Source: an uncultured Dialister sp.
GTDB lineage: Bacteria > Bacillota > Negativicutes > Veillonellales > Dialisteraceae
Direction of reading: 5' to 3'
DNA length: 64,000 bases
NCBI GenBank assembly: GCA_900545365.1
Contig: UQYL01000006.1
Coordinates: 1-64,000, forward strand
Shown: piece after piece, positions 40,531 through 48,888 of the stretch
How the letters are laid out: the number at the start of each line of letters is the position of its first letter
Position numbering within the stretch: position 1 is the first letter of the stretch
Notes under the pieces: model-generated
Told to the model about the DNA's origin: nothing
The model's input: the letters and a program-made list of their open reading frames with translations, nothing else
Databases searched by the model: none
Program-made: the position numbers and the translations under genes

Positions 40531-41033
40531 GAGATGAAATCCTCTGCTCTCACTCTTCCCGTATACATGGCGACCGTGATCCGCCGTCCTTTCGTCCGCT
40601 TTTCATTAAAAAGAATAAAACTGTAATCACCGCTTCCCCCCGCAAAACCGTCTTTTTTAAAATTGATCTGCGCCGTGGTATTCATCACGATTCCTTTCGG
40701 CAGATATCCCGACGGCTTGATGCTGTACACACCGCGGACCGTAGAATACTTGACTCTTCCGCCGGACGGCGCGAAACGGACAGTGATCTCCTCGATTCCC
40801 CCTCCGGAAATAGCGGCCGTCCCGTTTTTCGCTTCCTGCTGCGCTGACCGGATCAGAGCGCACGCTTCCGCCGCCGCCAGGTCAAGCCGTTTTTCATCTT
40901 CCCATTCGGAATAAACAGGGACTGCCGATGCCGCGGCCAATGCAATGATCAGCGCCAACAGGAGCGCTTCCATGAGAAAGAAGCCCTGCCTATGACGCGA
41001 GCCAAAGATGCCAGAGCGCGTCTCCCCATCCAT
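40527..41033 (-). CDS. GspH-like minor pseudopilin
   Basis: 168 residues. The prepilin motif RQG-FFLMEALLLALIIALAA has Glu at mature position 5. The globular part (AEACALIRSAQQEAKNG, VRFAPSGGRVKYST, FILFNEKRTKG) matches the GspH/FimT fold. The long leader of about 17 residues before the cleavage site suggests the true start may be internal, but only 41033 has an AGGG at usable distance. It overlaps the prepilin peptidase gene by 44 bases. Confidence 0.72.
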   Translation of the reverse strand: MDGETRSGIFGSRHRQGFFLMEALLLALIIALAAASAVPVYSEWEDEKRLDLAAAEACALIRSAQQEAKNGTAAISGGGIEEITVRFAPSGGRVKYSTVRGVYSIKPSGYLPKGIVMNTTAQINFKKDGFAGGSGDYSFILFNEKRTKGRRITVAMYTGRVRAEDFIS

Positions 41034-41439
41034 AAGCGATCCCTCCGGCGATGCACAGAAATGGCGCGAAAGGCAGACGGTCTTCTTTTTTCCGCTTTCC
41101 GGAGATCAGAAACACCGCGCCCGTCAGTCCCCCCAGGACGAAAGCCGTCCACAGAAAAACGGCACAGCTTTCCGGAGACATCCAGAGCGCCGCAGCCGAA
41201 GCCAGAAACCCGTCTCCTTCACCGGCGCAGCGGAAGCACCGCAGGCAAAGAAAAAAGAAAAATACCGCCGCCGCGGAAACGAGCGGCAGAAACGAACCGG
41301 ATACAAAAATCCGGACCGTTCCGAAAAGGCCCGCCGCCAGGCTCCAGCCGTCGGAAATATATCCGGTACGCCAGTCTTCCAGAGCCGCTCCCGCGAGAAG
41401 AGCCAGAAAAACAACGCCCTCAAAAAAAGAGATCGTCAT
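40990..41439 (-). CDS. Minimal prepilin peptidase (A24 family, no N-methyltransferase domain)
   Basis: 149 residues and about five membrane spans. The two catalytic aspartates are visible in ALEDWRTGYISD and GEGD (AGEGDGFLA), the A24 signature. The N-terminal cysteine-rich methylation domain of PilD is missing, as in TadV/CpaA-type peptidases. It would cleave the leader of the five prepilins in this operon. It starts in an ATGA overlap with the major pilin gene. Confidence 0.82.
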   Translation of the reverse strand: MTISFFEGVVFLALLAGAALEDWRTGYISDGWSLAAGLFGTVRIFVSGSFLPLVSAAAVFFFFLCLRCFRCAGEGDGFLASAAALWMSPESCAVFLWTAFVLGGLTGAVFLISGKRKKEDRLPFAPFLCIAGGIAYGWGDALWHLWLAS

Positions 41440-41828
41440 CCTTCATCCTTTGTATTCGTACCGAACGACGAATACGTGACATCATTAAACGTATAGGTCA
41501 CTTCACCGGTCGACGGATTCGGCTCCCCGTAAGAATCTCCATCCACCGGCGGCTTCGGTTCCGACCGGAGATATCCGCCGCTGCCGTCAGCCTGATCGCT
41601 CACGAGTTCGGAAAGACTGGAAGGATATTTTCCGTTTTTCGCATGATAGATCTCCACCGCCGAACCGATCACCGACAGGTCCGACTGAATGCGCGCGATC
41701 CGCGCCTCGTCCGTAGCGTCTACAAAGTTGGGCACCGCCGCTGCCGCAAGAATCCCGATGATCGCCACCACGATCATCAGCTCGATCAGAGTGAATCCCC
41801 GCCGCGCTTTTCTCCATATTCTTTTCAT
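41436..41828 (-). CDS. Major type IV pilin / GspG-like pseudopilin
   Basis: 130 residues from ATG 41828 with AAGGAGGAAAT upstream. RRG-FTLIELMIVVAIIGILAA is a perfect prepilin signal (cleavage after G, Glu5). The rest follows the GspG pattern: an N-terminal helix, then YHAKNGKYPSSLSEL and a loop with calcium-binding-like acidic residues. It is the first gene of the operon, so it is probably the most abundant product and forms the fibre. The A+T-rich region upstream must hold the promoter. Confidence 0.92.
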   Translation of the reverse strand: MKRIWRKARRGFTLIELMIVVAIIGILAAAAVPNFVDATDEARIARIQSDLSVIGSAVEIYHAKNGKYPSSLSELVSDQADGSGGYLRSEPKPPVDGDSYGEPNPSTGEVTYTFNDVTYSSFGTNTKDEG

Positions 41829-42197
41829 ATTTCCTCCTTCCGCCCCAAAAAACATATATCTATTTTAGACCTGTTCATACCGCGGATGCATAATTACAAT
41901 CTATTTTTTCTCTATACTTTTTACTCTTTTATCCGGTCTGAATAAAATAAAAAAATTCCTATCTTATCTGACTAAAACAAATTTTTTCTTTTAATTTCTC
42001 ATAATTTCTCTATTTTTTTTAATAAAAGAGAACGTTATTCACGCATTTTAATAACAAAAGTCCCTCTCTTTTGTATTGTCTATAGAGATATATTTAAAAC
42101 AAAAATCATGTTTTTATGAAAAAGATTTTTTCTGTATGTTATTCATAAAGAAAAATTTTTCTGAAATTGACGTACTTTGTCGTAAGAAATACACCGA
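41829..42197. other. Very A+T-rich region between the pilus operon and a small membrane-protein gene
   Basis: About 370 bases, dominated by A and T runs, unlike the GC-rich surroundings. It must contain the pilus-operon promoter on the minus strand. It contains ATTCACGCATT at about 42032 and lies 425-600 bases from the DnaA-box cluster in front of dnaA, so it could act in origin opening, or H-NS-like silencing of the pilus operon could occur here (both inference). No gene was found. Confidence 0.4.
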
Positions 42198-42240
42198 AAA
42201 AAATCTCCTTCTGCGACTGACGCAAAAAGGAGATTTTTTT
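42198..42240. terminator. Intrinsic terminator after the small membrane protein gene
   Basis: AAAAAATCTCCTT and AAGGAGATTTTTTT arms around CTGCGACTGACGCA. Confidence 0.85.
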
Positions 42241-42260
42241 AGATAGATTCACTGTCCTCT

Positions 42261-42473
42261 TTATCCGAATACCGCTCTGACAACAATTTGAAGCATCATG
42301 AGAAGAAACCCCGCATACGCGGCGCCGAAAACAAAAAGAACCGCATGCGGATGGCGCTCATAAAAACGGGCTGCCCGCTCTGTCCGCGCCCACGGCCTCA
42401 TCCGGGGAAATTTCCGGTACAATATCCCATTGACGGCTAGAATCAGGCAGATCATTAAAAATGCAAATTCCAT
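42261..42473 (-). CDS. Small two-span membrane protein, unknown function
   Basis: 70 residues with GGGAGG six bases before the start. Hydrophobic segments at about 3-17 and 46-66 flank a basic section (RKFPRMRPWARTERAARFYERHP). Such small membrane proteins are common next to dnaA in Firmicutes, but I do not recognise this one. It has its own terminator. Confidence 0.65.
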   Translation of the reverse strand: MEFAFLMICLILAVNGILYRKFPRMRPWARTERAARFYERHPHAVLFVFGAAYAGFLLMMLQIVVRAVFG

Positions 42474-42620
42474 ACCGCGCCTCCCGAAAACATTCTGCTT
42501 TTATTGTAACAGAGCTCATGGAACGGAAGCGTTCTTTTCCCCAGGCCCTGTTTTTTCAGAAAGAAGACAATCACCGTCTCCCGTTTCTTTCGGAAAGAGA
42601 ATTTGATAAAATAGAGGAGG

Positions 42621-42749
42621 TTATTCACAGAAAAACACACAGGCACTGAAGACTATTCACATCTGAAATCTTCCGTATTTTCTGAATAAATCAGAACTCT
42701 CTTAATTCTTATTCACTTTTATTCACAATTTGATTTTCTCATATTCACT
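42621..42749. other. oriC, upstream DnaA-box cluster
   Basis: Five DnaA-box-like nonamers in direct order on the plus strand in front of dnaA: TTATTCACA 42621-42629, CTATTCACA 42653-42661, TTATTCACT 42709-42717, TTATTCACA 42719-42727 and ATATTCACT 42741-42749. The preferred form here is TTATTCACA rather than the common TTATCCACA. Together with the cluster after dnaA this forms a bipartite origin of the Bacillus type. Confidence 0.75.
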
Positions 42750-42789
42750 TATCCTCCGGACGTCTTCGTTTCCGGCAGAAAGGATCCTT

Positions 42790-44322
42790 ATGGACGTATT
42801 CACACTCTGGGAGCGCATCCTCGCTCACGTCAGACAGAACGACCCCCAATATTCCGCCATGTTTCTGAAAGAAATTTTCCCGGAATCTTTTCAGGGCGGC
42901 GTTTTTACTGCTGTCGTAAAAAAAGAATACATCGCCTCCTGGCTCCAGACGATGTATCTGAATAAAATGGAGTCCATCATCGCCAGAGAGACCGGCGCGC
43001 CCGCGCGGGTGCATATTCACTGTCTCTCCACGGAAGCCGTCCCGGAACCGCAGCCCGCGGTCCCTTCTTCGACTTTTGCCGTATCGGAAGAAAAGACTCC
43101 GTTTTCTTCTTCTGACGTCGCGCCTTTCCCTTCGGAAGATCCTTTTCCCAAAAACGCGCCCATTGATTTTTCCAGCATCCGCCCGCTTTCCGTAGGAGAG
43201 GCAAACCTTCCGAAGATCACCGATGTCATCGGCCCGGAAGGGAGCCTTTTCCCGGAAACGGAAAAAGAATCTCCCGAACCTGTGCCGACACAGGTCTATA
43301 CGGAAACATTTGAAAATTTCGTCTACGGCACATGCAACGAAATGGCCTATCATTCCGCGCTGACCGTAGCGGAGATGGCGGCAAGGAAGAAATACGACGG
43401 TACTTTTAATCCTCTTTTCATTTACGGACCTTCCGGTCTGGGAAAGACCCATCTTCTCCGGGCTATTCAGAATTATCTCAAGAAAAATTCTCCGTCTTCT
43501 AATGTCATATTCATGACGACAGAAGATTTTGTAAATGAACTGATCGCGGCGATCAAAAGCTCTTCTCAGGAAAAATTCCGCAAAAAATACCGTACCGTCG
43601 ATATGCTTCTTCTGGACGACGTACAGTTTTTCAGCGGGAAAGATTCTTCGGCATATGAATTATTCAATACTTTTAATATGCTCTTTGATAACCACAAAAA
43701 TATCGTCATGACAAGCGATACCACGCCGAGCAATATCAAGGATCTGGAAGATCGTCTGAAATCGCGCCTGTCAAACGGATTCGTCGTGCAGATCATGCCG
43801 CCGGATTTCGAGATCTGCGCAGCCATCCTGGAGCGGCGCACAGAGCAGGACGGCATCGACATGCCGAAAGAGGTGATCGAATTTATCGCGAGCCACGTTC
43901 ACACGAATGTCCGTGTCCTCGAAGGCGCCTACAACAGCGTAAAAGCCTACTGCAGCCTGCAGCGCCTGCCTTTTACGAAAGAAAACGCGAAGGCCGCTCT
44001 TGAAAGCAGTGAGTACATCCAGCCGGAAGCTGATCTTTCCACAGACCGCGTCATTGACACGGTGTGCCGTTTCTACGGCGTATCCCGCCAGAAAATACTC
44101 GGAACGGGCCGTCCGAAAGATATCGTCTTCCCGCGGCAAATGGCCATGTACCTGTGCCGCACGGTTCTTTCCGAATCTTTCCAGTCCATCGCGGATATTT
44201 TTCACAAGAAAGATCATACCTCGGTCATCCATGCATGCAATAAGATGCAGAAATATATAGATACTGACGCAGCTTCCAAAAAAGCGCTCGCCGAACTTAC
44301 CGGCCTGTTAAAAAAACAGTGA
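42790..44322 (+). CDS. dnaA: Chromosomal replication initiator DnaA
   Basis: 510 residues from ATG 42790, six bases after AAAGGA; a more upstream ATG lacks a ribosome binding site. Domain I is at 1-85. Domain II is a long Pro/Ser/Glu-rich linker to about residue 175. The AAA+ domain III has GPSGLGKTHLLRAI and LLLDDVQFFSGKD. Domain IV ends with the DnaA-box-reading segment DHTSVIHACNKM. It binds the box clusters on both sides of its own gene, opens the origin and probably represses itself. The length is above the usual 440-460 because of the linker. Confidence 0.97.
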   Translation: MDVFTLWERILAHVRQNDPQYSAMFLKEIFPESFQGGVFTAVVKKEYIASWLQTMYLNKMESIIARETGAPARVHIHCLSTEAVPEPQPAVPSSTFAVSEEKTPFSSSDVAPFPSEDPFPKNAPIDFSSIRPLSVGEANLPKITDVIGPEGSLFPETEKESPEPVPTQVYTETFENFVYGTCNEMAYHSALTVAEMAARKKYDGTFNPLFIYGPSGLGKTHLLRAIQNYLKKNSPSSNVIFMTTEDFVNELIAAIKSSSQEKFRKKYRTVDMLLLDDVQFFSGKDSSAYELFNTFNMLFDNHKNIVMTSDTTPSNIKDLEDRLKSRLSNGFVVQIMPPDFEICAAILERRTEQDGIDMPKEVIEFIASHVHTNVRVLEGAYNSVKAYCSLQRLPFTKENAKAALESSEYIQPEADLSTDRVIDTVCRFYGVSRQKILGTGRPKDIVFPRQMAMYLCRTVLSESFQSIADIFHKKDHTSVIHACNKMQKYIDTDAASKKALAELTGLLKKQ

Positions 44323-44340
44323 TTTTGCCGGTGAAAATCA

Positions 44341-44468
44341 TGTGAATATCCCGGCAGCTGAAAAAAATGTGAATACTGTGAATAAGAAAACCTCCGTTTT
44401 CACAAAGTTATTCCCGCGGAAAAAGTGCGAAAATACGGGAAATCCACAGAGTTATTCACTTATTCACA
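44341..44468. other. oriC, downstream DnaA-box cluster
   Basis: Between dnaA and dnaN: inverted-orientation boxes TGTGAATAT 44341-44349, TGTGAATAC 44368-44376 and TGTGAATAA 44377-44385, then forward TTATTCACT 44452-44460 and TTATTCACA 44460-44468. Boxes thus point toward each other across about 65 bases. The unwinding element is probably in this A-rich interval, as in B. subtilis (inference). Confidence 0.72.
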
Positions 44469-44528
44469 TATCCCTACAGCTGCTTCTTCTACTTATCTCA
44501 TTTTCAGTATCAGCCAAGGAGGAATCCC

Positions 44529-45638
44529 ATGAAAGTCATCTTCAAAAAAGAGGATCTGGTCAAGGCCCTCGACATTGTGCAGAGAGCTGCGCAGAATAAA
44601 GTGACATCCAACACCAATAACGGTATTTATATCAAAGCTTCCGGCAGCACAGCGGAATTTCAGGCCAACGATTATTCCATTGCCATCAAAACTTCCTGCT
44701 TCGCATCCGTTGAAGAAGAAGGCGATATCGTGACGGCATCGCCGCAGCTGCCGGTCATGATCCGCCTGCTTCCGGGAAGCGAAGTCATTATGGAACAGAA
44801 AAAAGGGGAAGGATTTGTCACATTCCGCTCGGAACGGGCAGTGTATCATTTTCCCATTAGAAATCCCGACGATTTCCCCATGGTGGAAGTGATGGAAAAT
44901 GCGGACGGCGCTTCCGTGAAGGCAAAGGTGCTGTCGGAAATGGTCAATCTTACGCAGTACGCCGCCGCGACAGACCGGCAAAAGCCTTTCTTTACGGGCA
45001 TTCTCTTTGAGATTCGGGGAAATTCTTTCGCTATGGCTGCCACAAACACGCACCGCCTCGCCGCGAAGGAATCCACGCTGGAAGAAGACGCGACCGCTCC
45101 GGGCCGTATGATCGTTCCGGCGCAGGTCATGACGGAAGTGGTGCGCATGCTTCCGCAGGGAGAAGACGACGTGGTGCGCATGACCTGGGCAAAGAGCCAC
45201 ATCGCTTTTACGTTCGGGGACACTTACTTTATTTCTACGTTGATCAGCGGAGAATATCCCGATTATCACCGCGTCATCCCGCAGCGCTTTGACACGACGG
45301 CCGTGCTCAATCTGAAAGCGTTCCGCGATGCCGTGAGCATGGTCGCACCGATTTCCCGCGATATGAGCTATAAGACGATCAATTTTAATTTTTCCGACGG
45401 CATGCTGGACATTTACGAAGAGGATAAGGCCATCGGGTCGTCCCGCACGTCCATTCCGGCGCAAATCGAAGGCGATCCCATTCATATCGTTTTCAATTGC
45501 TTCTATGTGGAAGACATCCTGAAGCACTCCGGCGGGGAAACGGTGACGCTCCATCTCATGAAGAACGGCCCCATGCTGGTGGAGCAGGAGGAAGACAAGA
45601 CCTATCAGTATGTGGTGACGCCCATGAGAGGACGCTAA
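44529..45638 (+). CDS. dnaN: DNA polymerase III beta sliding clamp
   Basis: 369 residues, with AAGGAGGAATCCC before the start. Three clamp domains of about 120 residues; recognisable segments are NGIYIKASGSTAEFQANDYSIAI near residue 33, DRQKPFFTGILFEI near residue 150 and the C-terminal YQYVVTPMRGR, the conserved end with the MPMR-type clamp signature. It tethers polymerase III to DNA. It follows dnaA directly, as in most Firmicutes, and the S4-domain gene overlaps its stop (TAATG). Confidence 0.96.
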   Translation: MKVIFKKEDLVKALDIVQRAAQNKVTSNTNNGIYIKASGSTAEFQANDYSIAIKTSCFASVEEEGDIVTASPQLPVMIRLLPGSEVIMEQKKGEGFVTFRSERAVYHFPIRNPDDFPMVEVMENADGASVKAKVLSEMVNLTQYAAATDRQKPFFTGILFEIRGNSFAMAATNTHRLAAKESTLEEDATAPGRMIVPAQVMTEVVRMLPQGEDDVVRMTWAKSHIAFTFGDTYFISTLISGEYPDYHRVIPQRFDTTAVLNLKAFRDAVSMVAPISRDMSYKTINFNFSDGMLDIYEEDKAIGSSRTSIPAQIEGDPIHIVFNCFYVEDILKHSGGETVTLHLMKNGPMLVEQEEDKTYQYVVTPMRGR

Positions 45639-45856
45639 TGATGAAGAAAATCTATATACACACGGACTATATTCAGCTCGATCAGGCGCTGAAAAAAGAA
45701 GGAATCATATCGACGGGAGGCGAGATCGCGCCGTACCTGGAAATGCACCGGGTCCTTCTTTCCGGCGCGCCGGTCCGCGAGAAGAGAAAAAAACTCCGTC
45801 CCGGCGATGTGCTTTCTCTGGACGGGGATGACTATCTCATCGAGCGGGAAAAATGA
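45638..45856 (+). CDS. yaaA: S4-domain RNA-binding protein YaaA
   Basis: 71-72 residues, start at 45638 or 45641 (two consecutive ATG). IQLDQALKKEGIISTGGEIAPYLE and VRREKRKKLRPGDVL-like sequence (VREKRKKLRPGDVLSLDG) make up a single S4 domain. YaaA is conserved between dnaN and recF; the role may relate to ribosome biogenesis. It overlaps recF by four bases (ATGA). Confidence 0.9.
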   Translation: MMKKIYIHTDYIQLDQALKKEGIISTGGEIAPYLEMHRVLLSGAPVREKRKKLRPGDVLSLDGDDYLIEREK

Positions 45857-46917
45857 AGATTTCTTTGCTGAGGCTCATTCATTTCCGCAATCAGCGGGAC
45901 AGCGAGTACGAGCCGGGAGAAGAGCTGACGGTCTTCACGGGAAGAAACGGAGCAGGCAAGACGAATCTCATAGAAGCGGTGTATTTCGCTTCTGTGGGAA
46001 AATCGTTCCGCACGTTCCGCAATGAAGATTTGATCCAGTTTGGCGAAGAAGAGGGGACGATCCTTCTGGATTTTACGCTCCGCGGCGTGACGCACCGGAT
46101 CAAGGCGCGGCTGTCCAGAAAAGAAGGACCTCGCTTCTTTATGAATGAAACGAAGCTCCGGCGGAAAGATCTGCTCGGTACGTTTCGGACGGTGCTTTTC
46201 ACACCTGATGAAATGCAGCTCATCAAGGGAGCGCCTCAGGAAAGACGGCGTTTTATCGATCTGGAAGTGTCGCAGGTCAGCCCCCGCTATTATGAAGAAC
46301 TTCTCCGGTACAGCCGGGCGGTGGCCCAGAGAAACGCGGCGCTCCGGCAGGCGCAGATCCGCGGTGAAAAGGCGGATATCGACATGTGGGACATGCAGAT
46401 CGCTTCTGGCGCGGCGTACCTTGTGAAGAAACGCTTCGAAGCGGCGGAGCGGATGAATGAGCTTCTGAAAGAGACGGAGAAAGCTCTCACCGGCGGAAAA
46501 GAAGCGCTCTCCATCCGGTATCTGGCTTCCGGCGGCGCGGAAGAGCCGCCTTCGGAGAGCTGGTACTTGGAAAAACTTGCCGAAGGGCGCGGCGAAGATG
46601 AGCGGCTGTGCCGCACGTCCGTCGGCCCGCACCGGGACGATCTGCTTTTTGAGCTGGATGGGCGGGATATTTCCCGCTTCGGCTCGCAGGGACAGCAGCG
46701 CACGGCAGTTCTGGCCATGAAACTGGCGGAAGCGGAATTCATCCGCCGGGAAACGGAAGAATATCCGGTGCTTCTGCTGGACGATATGGGAAGTGAGATC
46801 GACCGCCAGCGGAGAGAAGCGCTCTTTGCCTGGATCAGGGCGGGAAAGGTGCAGACCCTGGTCACTGCGGCGGAGGAAAGCGGAGAAACAGGAAAGATCA
46901 TTTCTGTGGAAAATTGA
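45853..46917 (+). CDS. recF: DNA replication and repair protein RecF
   Basis: 354 residues. The Walker A motif GRNGAGKTNLIEAVYF lies near residue 33, the ABC signature-like FGSQGQQRTAVLAMKLAE near residue 275 and Walker B VLLLDDMGSEID near residue 312. RecF binds gapped DNA and helps RecA loading. The stop is two bases before a parS site. Confidence 0.96.
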   Translation: MKISLLRLIHFRNQRDSEYEPGEELTVFTGRNGAGKTNLIEAVYFASVGKSFRTFRNEDLIQFGEEEGTILLDFTLRGVTHRIKARLSRKEGPRFFMNETKLRRKDLLGTFRTVLFTPDEMQLIKGAPQERRRFIDLEVSQVSPRYYEELLRYSRAVAQRNAALRQAQIRGEKADIDMWDMQIASGAAYLVKKRFEAAERMNELLKETEKALTGGKEALSIRYLASGGAEEPPSESWYLEKLAEGRGEDERLCRTSVGPHRDDLLFELDGRDISRFGSQGQQRTAVLAMKLAEAEFIRRETEEYPVLLLDDMGSEIDRQRREALFAWIRAGKVQTLVTAAEESGETGKIISVEN

Positions 46918-46918
46918 A

Positions 46919-46934
46919 TGTTTCACGTGAAACG
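46919..46934. other. parS site 1
   Basis: TGTTTCACGTGAAACG, 15 of 16 bases of the parS consensus TGTTTCACGTGAAACA, between recF and the DUF721 gene. Confidence 0.9.
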
Positions 46935-46948
46935 GGAAGGGAGGAGCT

Positions 46949-47833
46949 TTGAAGAGAGCGGGAAAACTCGGCGGCCCGGCGGAAGAGATCGGCGGGATCC
47001 TCGAAGGAAATGAAGCCTTTCAGTTCTGGCTCTTCCGGCAGAAATGGAAAGAGATCGTCGGCGATGTTCTGGCGGAAGAGTCCTATATCGGCCGTCAGGA
47101 AGGAGACACGATCTACATCTGCTGTACCAATTCCGTATGGATGCAGGAGCTCATGATGAACCGGGCGGAGATCTTCCGGCGTATTCAGGAAGATCCCTTT
47201 GGAAAGCGGTTCAGAAACATCCGGATCCAGCAGGGGCCGAGACAGCGGAGAGAAGCGGGAAAGACTACGGCGGACGGCCTTGAAAAATATTACGGCAGGG
47301 ACAGCCGGCTTCGGAACGCGCCGATTTCCGAAAAAGACGAGGCGTGGATACGGAGCTGGACGGAGGCCAATGTGGAGAAAGCAGAACTGCGCCCGCTCAT
47401 CGCGGACATGATGAGAAACGCTCTCCGTCTCCAGCGGGCGGAGAGAGCGGAGGGATGGCATTCCTGCGAGCGGTGCGGCTCTCTCTGTCCGAAAGAAGAC
47501 CGTCTCTGCGGGAGATGCCGCATTGAAGAAGAGAGCCTCGTGCGAAGCCGTCTGATCCTTCTTCTTCAGCAGAGACCGGAGCTCCTCTATGAAGACGCGC
47601 GCCGCGCGGTGCCCTGCACATGGGGGCAGTTTTCCGCGGCGCGGGATATGCTCATGAGCCGCTACAGGGAAAATTACGCCGCTGGATGCGGCACGGAAGA
47701 AGAAAAGCGCCGTCTTCTTTCCCTTCTCATTCATAAGCCTTTTTATGAGATTACGGCGGAAGAAGCGGAAAAGACGCTGTCCGCGCTTCCGCGGAGAAAA
47801 TACGTCCGGAAGGACGGTATGCGGAGGAAATAA
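46949..47833 (+). CDS. DUF721 (DciA-like) protein with zinc ribbon
   Basis: 294 residues from a TTG start at 46949 behind GGGAGGAGCT. Residues 20-95 are a DUF721 domain (FWLFRQKWKEIVGDVLAEESYIG, IYICCTNSVWMQELMMNR), the fold of DciA, the helicase operator of bacteria without DnaC/DnaI-type loaders. Residues 170-190 add a four-cysteine ribbon (CERCGSLC and CGRC) and a further C-terminal helical part not found in standard DUF721 proteins of about 100-170 residues. Its location after recF fits a replication role. The parS site lies just before it. Confidence 0.8.
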   Translation: MKRAGKLGGPAEEIGGILEGNEAFQFWLFRQKWKEIVGDVLAEESYIGRQEGDTIYICCTNSVWMQELMMNRAEIFRRIQEDPFGKRFRNIRIQQGPRQRREAGKTTADGLEKYYGRDSRLRNAPISEKDEAWIRSWTEANVEKAELRPLIADMMRNALRLQRAERAEGWHSCERCGSLCPKEDRLCGRCRIEEESLVRSRLILLLQQRPELLYEDARRAVPCTWGQFSAARDMLMSRYRENYAAGCGTEEEKRRLLSLLIHKPFYEITAEEAEKTLSALPRRKYVRKDGMRRK

Positions 47834-47835
47834 GA

Positions 47836-48747
47836 ATGAAAGACAGAATTGATACGGAAGCCTACCGCGTGAAAAAAGGCGTGAAGATTCACCTGAAAGA
47901 GTGGCCGACCCGGTGTGATCAGGAGATCGAAAAAGGTTTTGTGAAAGAAACGCTTTTTCCGGATGTACTGTCGGAGATGGTGGAGCTGCAGGAAAAGCTG
48001 TATGCGGAGAACCGCCGGGGGCTCATCGTCGTCCTTCAGGCCATGGACGCGGCGGGAAAAGACGGCGCGGTGAATCATGTCTTTTCCCGTCTGAATCCGT
48101 CCGGCGTGAGGGTGGCCGCTTTCAAGCAGCCTTCGGCGGAAGAAAAAGATCACGATTACATGTGGCGCATCAATAAAGCGCTTCCCGCGCGCGGGGAGAT
48201 CGGCATATTCAACCGCTCTCATTACGAAGATGTCATCGTGACCCGCGTTCATGGGCTGCTGAAAAATATGGATCTTCCGAAAGAATTTGTAGACCGGGAG
48301 ATTTGGGAAGAACGGTATGAACAGATCAGAAACTGGGAAAAGTATCTGACGCAGAACGGGTTCGAAATCATAAAGATCTTTCTTCATGTATCTAAAGAAG
48401 AACAGCGGAAACGCCTTGTCGACCGGATCATCAATAAGCAGAAAAACTGGAAATTTTCTCTTTCCGATATTACGGAAAGGCAGTACTGGGACAAGTATCA
48501 GGATATCTACGAAGAGATCTTTGAAGAAACATCGACGGACCGTGCGCCGTGGTACATCATTCCGGCGGATAATAAATGGTATACCCGCTGTGTGATTGCT
48601 CTCATCGTCAGGGATACTCTGCGCCGGATGGATCCGAAGTTTCCTGCTCTTCCTCCGGAAGCGGAAGAAAAGCTGGAACAGTTCAAAAAGCTCATTCAGC
48701 GTATTGATCCGAAAGAAATCGAGAAGATGAAGAAAGCGCTGGAATAA
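47836..48747 (+). CDS. PPK2-family polyphosphate kinase, first copy
   Basis: 303 residues starting two bases after the DUF721 stop. P-loop MDAAGKDG (near residue 72), the second Walker-type RSHYEDVIVTRVHG and the lid arginines (KEEQRKRLVDRI) define PPK2. The enzyme phosphorylates nucleotides from polyphosphate or makes polyphosphate from NTP; the exact class (ADP, AMP or both) cannot be fixed from sequence. A homologue with about the same length follows at 48889, and the two share most motifs. Confidence 0.9.
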   Translation: MKDRIDTEAYRVKKGVKIHLKEWPTRCDQEIEKGFVKETLFPDVLSEMVELQEKLYAENRRGLIVVLQAMDAAGKDGAVNHVFSRLNPSGVRVAAFKQPSAEEKDHDYMWRINKALPARGEIGIFNRSHYEDVIVTRVHGLLKNMDLPKEFVDREIWEERYEQIRNWEKYLTQNGFEIIKIFLHVSKEEQRKRLVDRIINKQKNWKFSLSDITERQYWDKYQDIYEEIFEETSTDRAPWYIIPADNKWYTRCVIALIVRDTLRRMDPKFPALPPEAEEKLEQFKKLIQRIDPKEIEKMKKALE

Positions 48748-48778
48748 AAAAGAAAGCTCCGAAAGGGGCTTTTTGTTT
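48748..48778 (+). terminator. Intrinsic terminator after the first PPK2 gene
   Basis: AAAGCTCC and GGGGCTTT arms around GAAA, then TTTTG. Confidence 0.8.
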
Positions 48779-48888
48779 TATGTAAGATAAGCATAGGATT
48801 TAATAAAAAACTCAAGAAAAAAGAACAAAAAAGAATTAAAATAAAAAGAGAGATGCTGACTCTCAAAATTCTACGAGGGGGAATGTGA

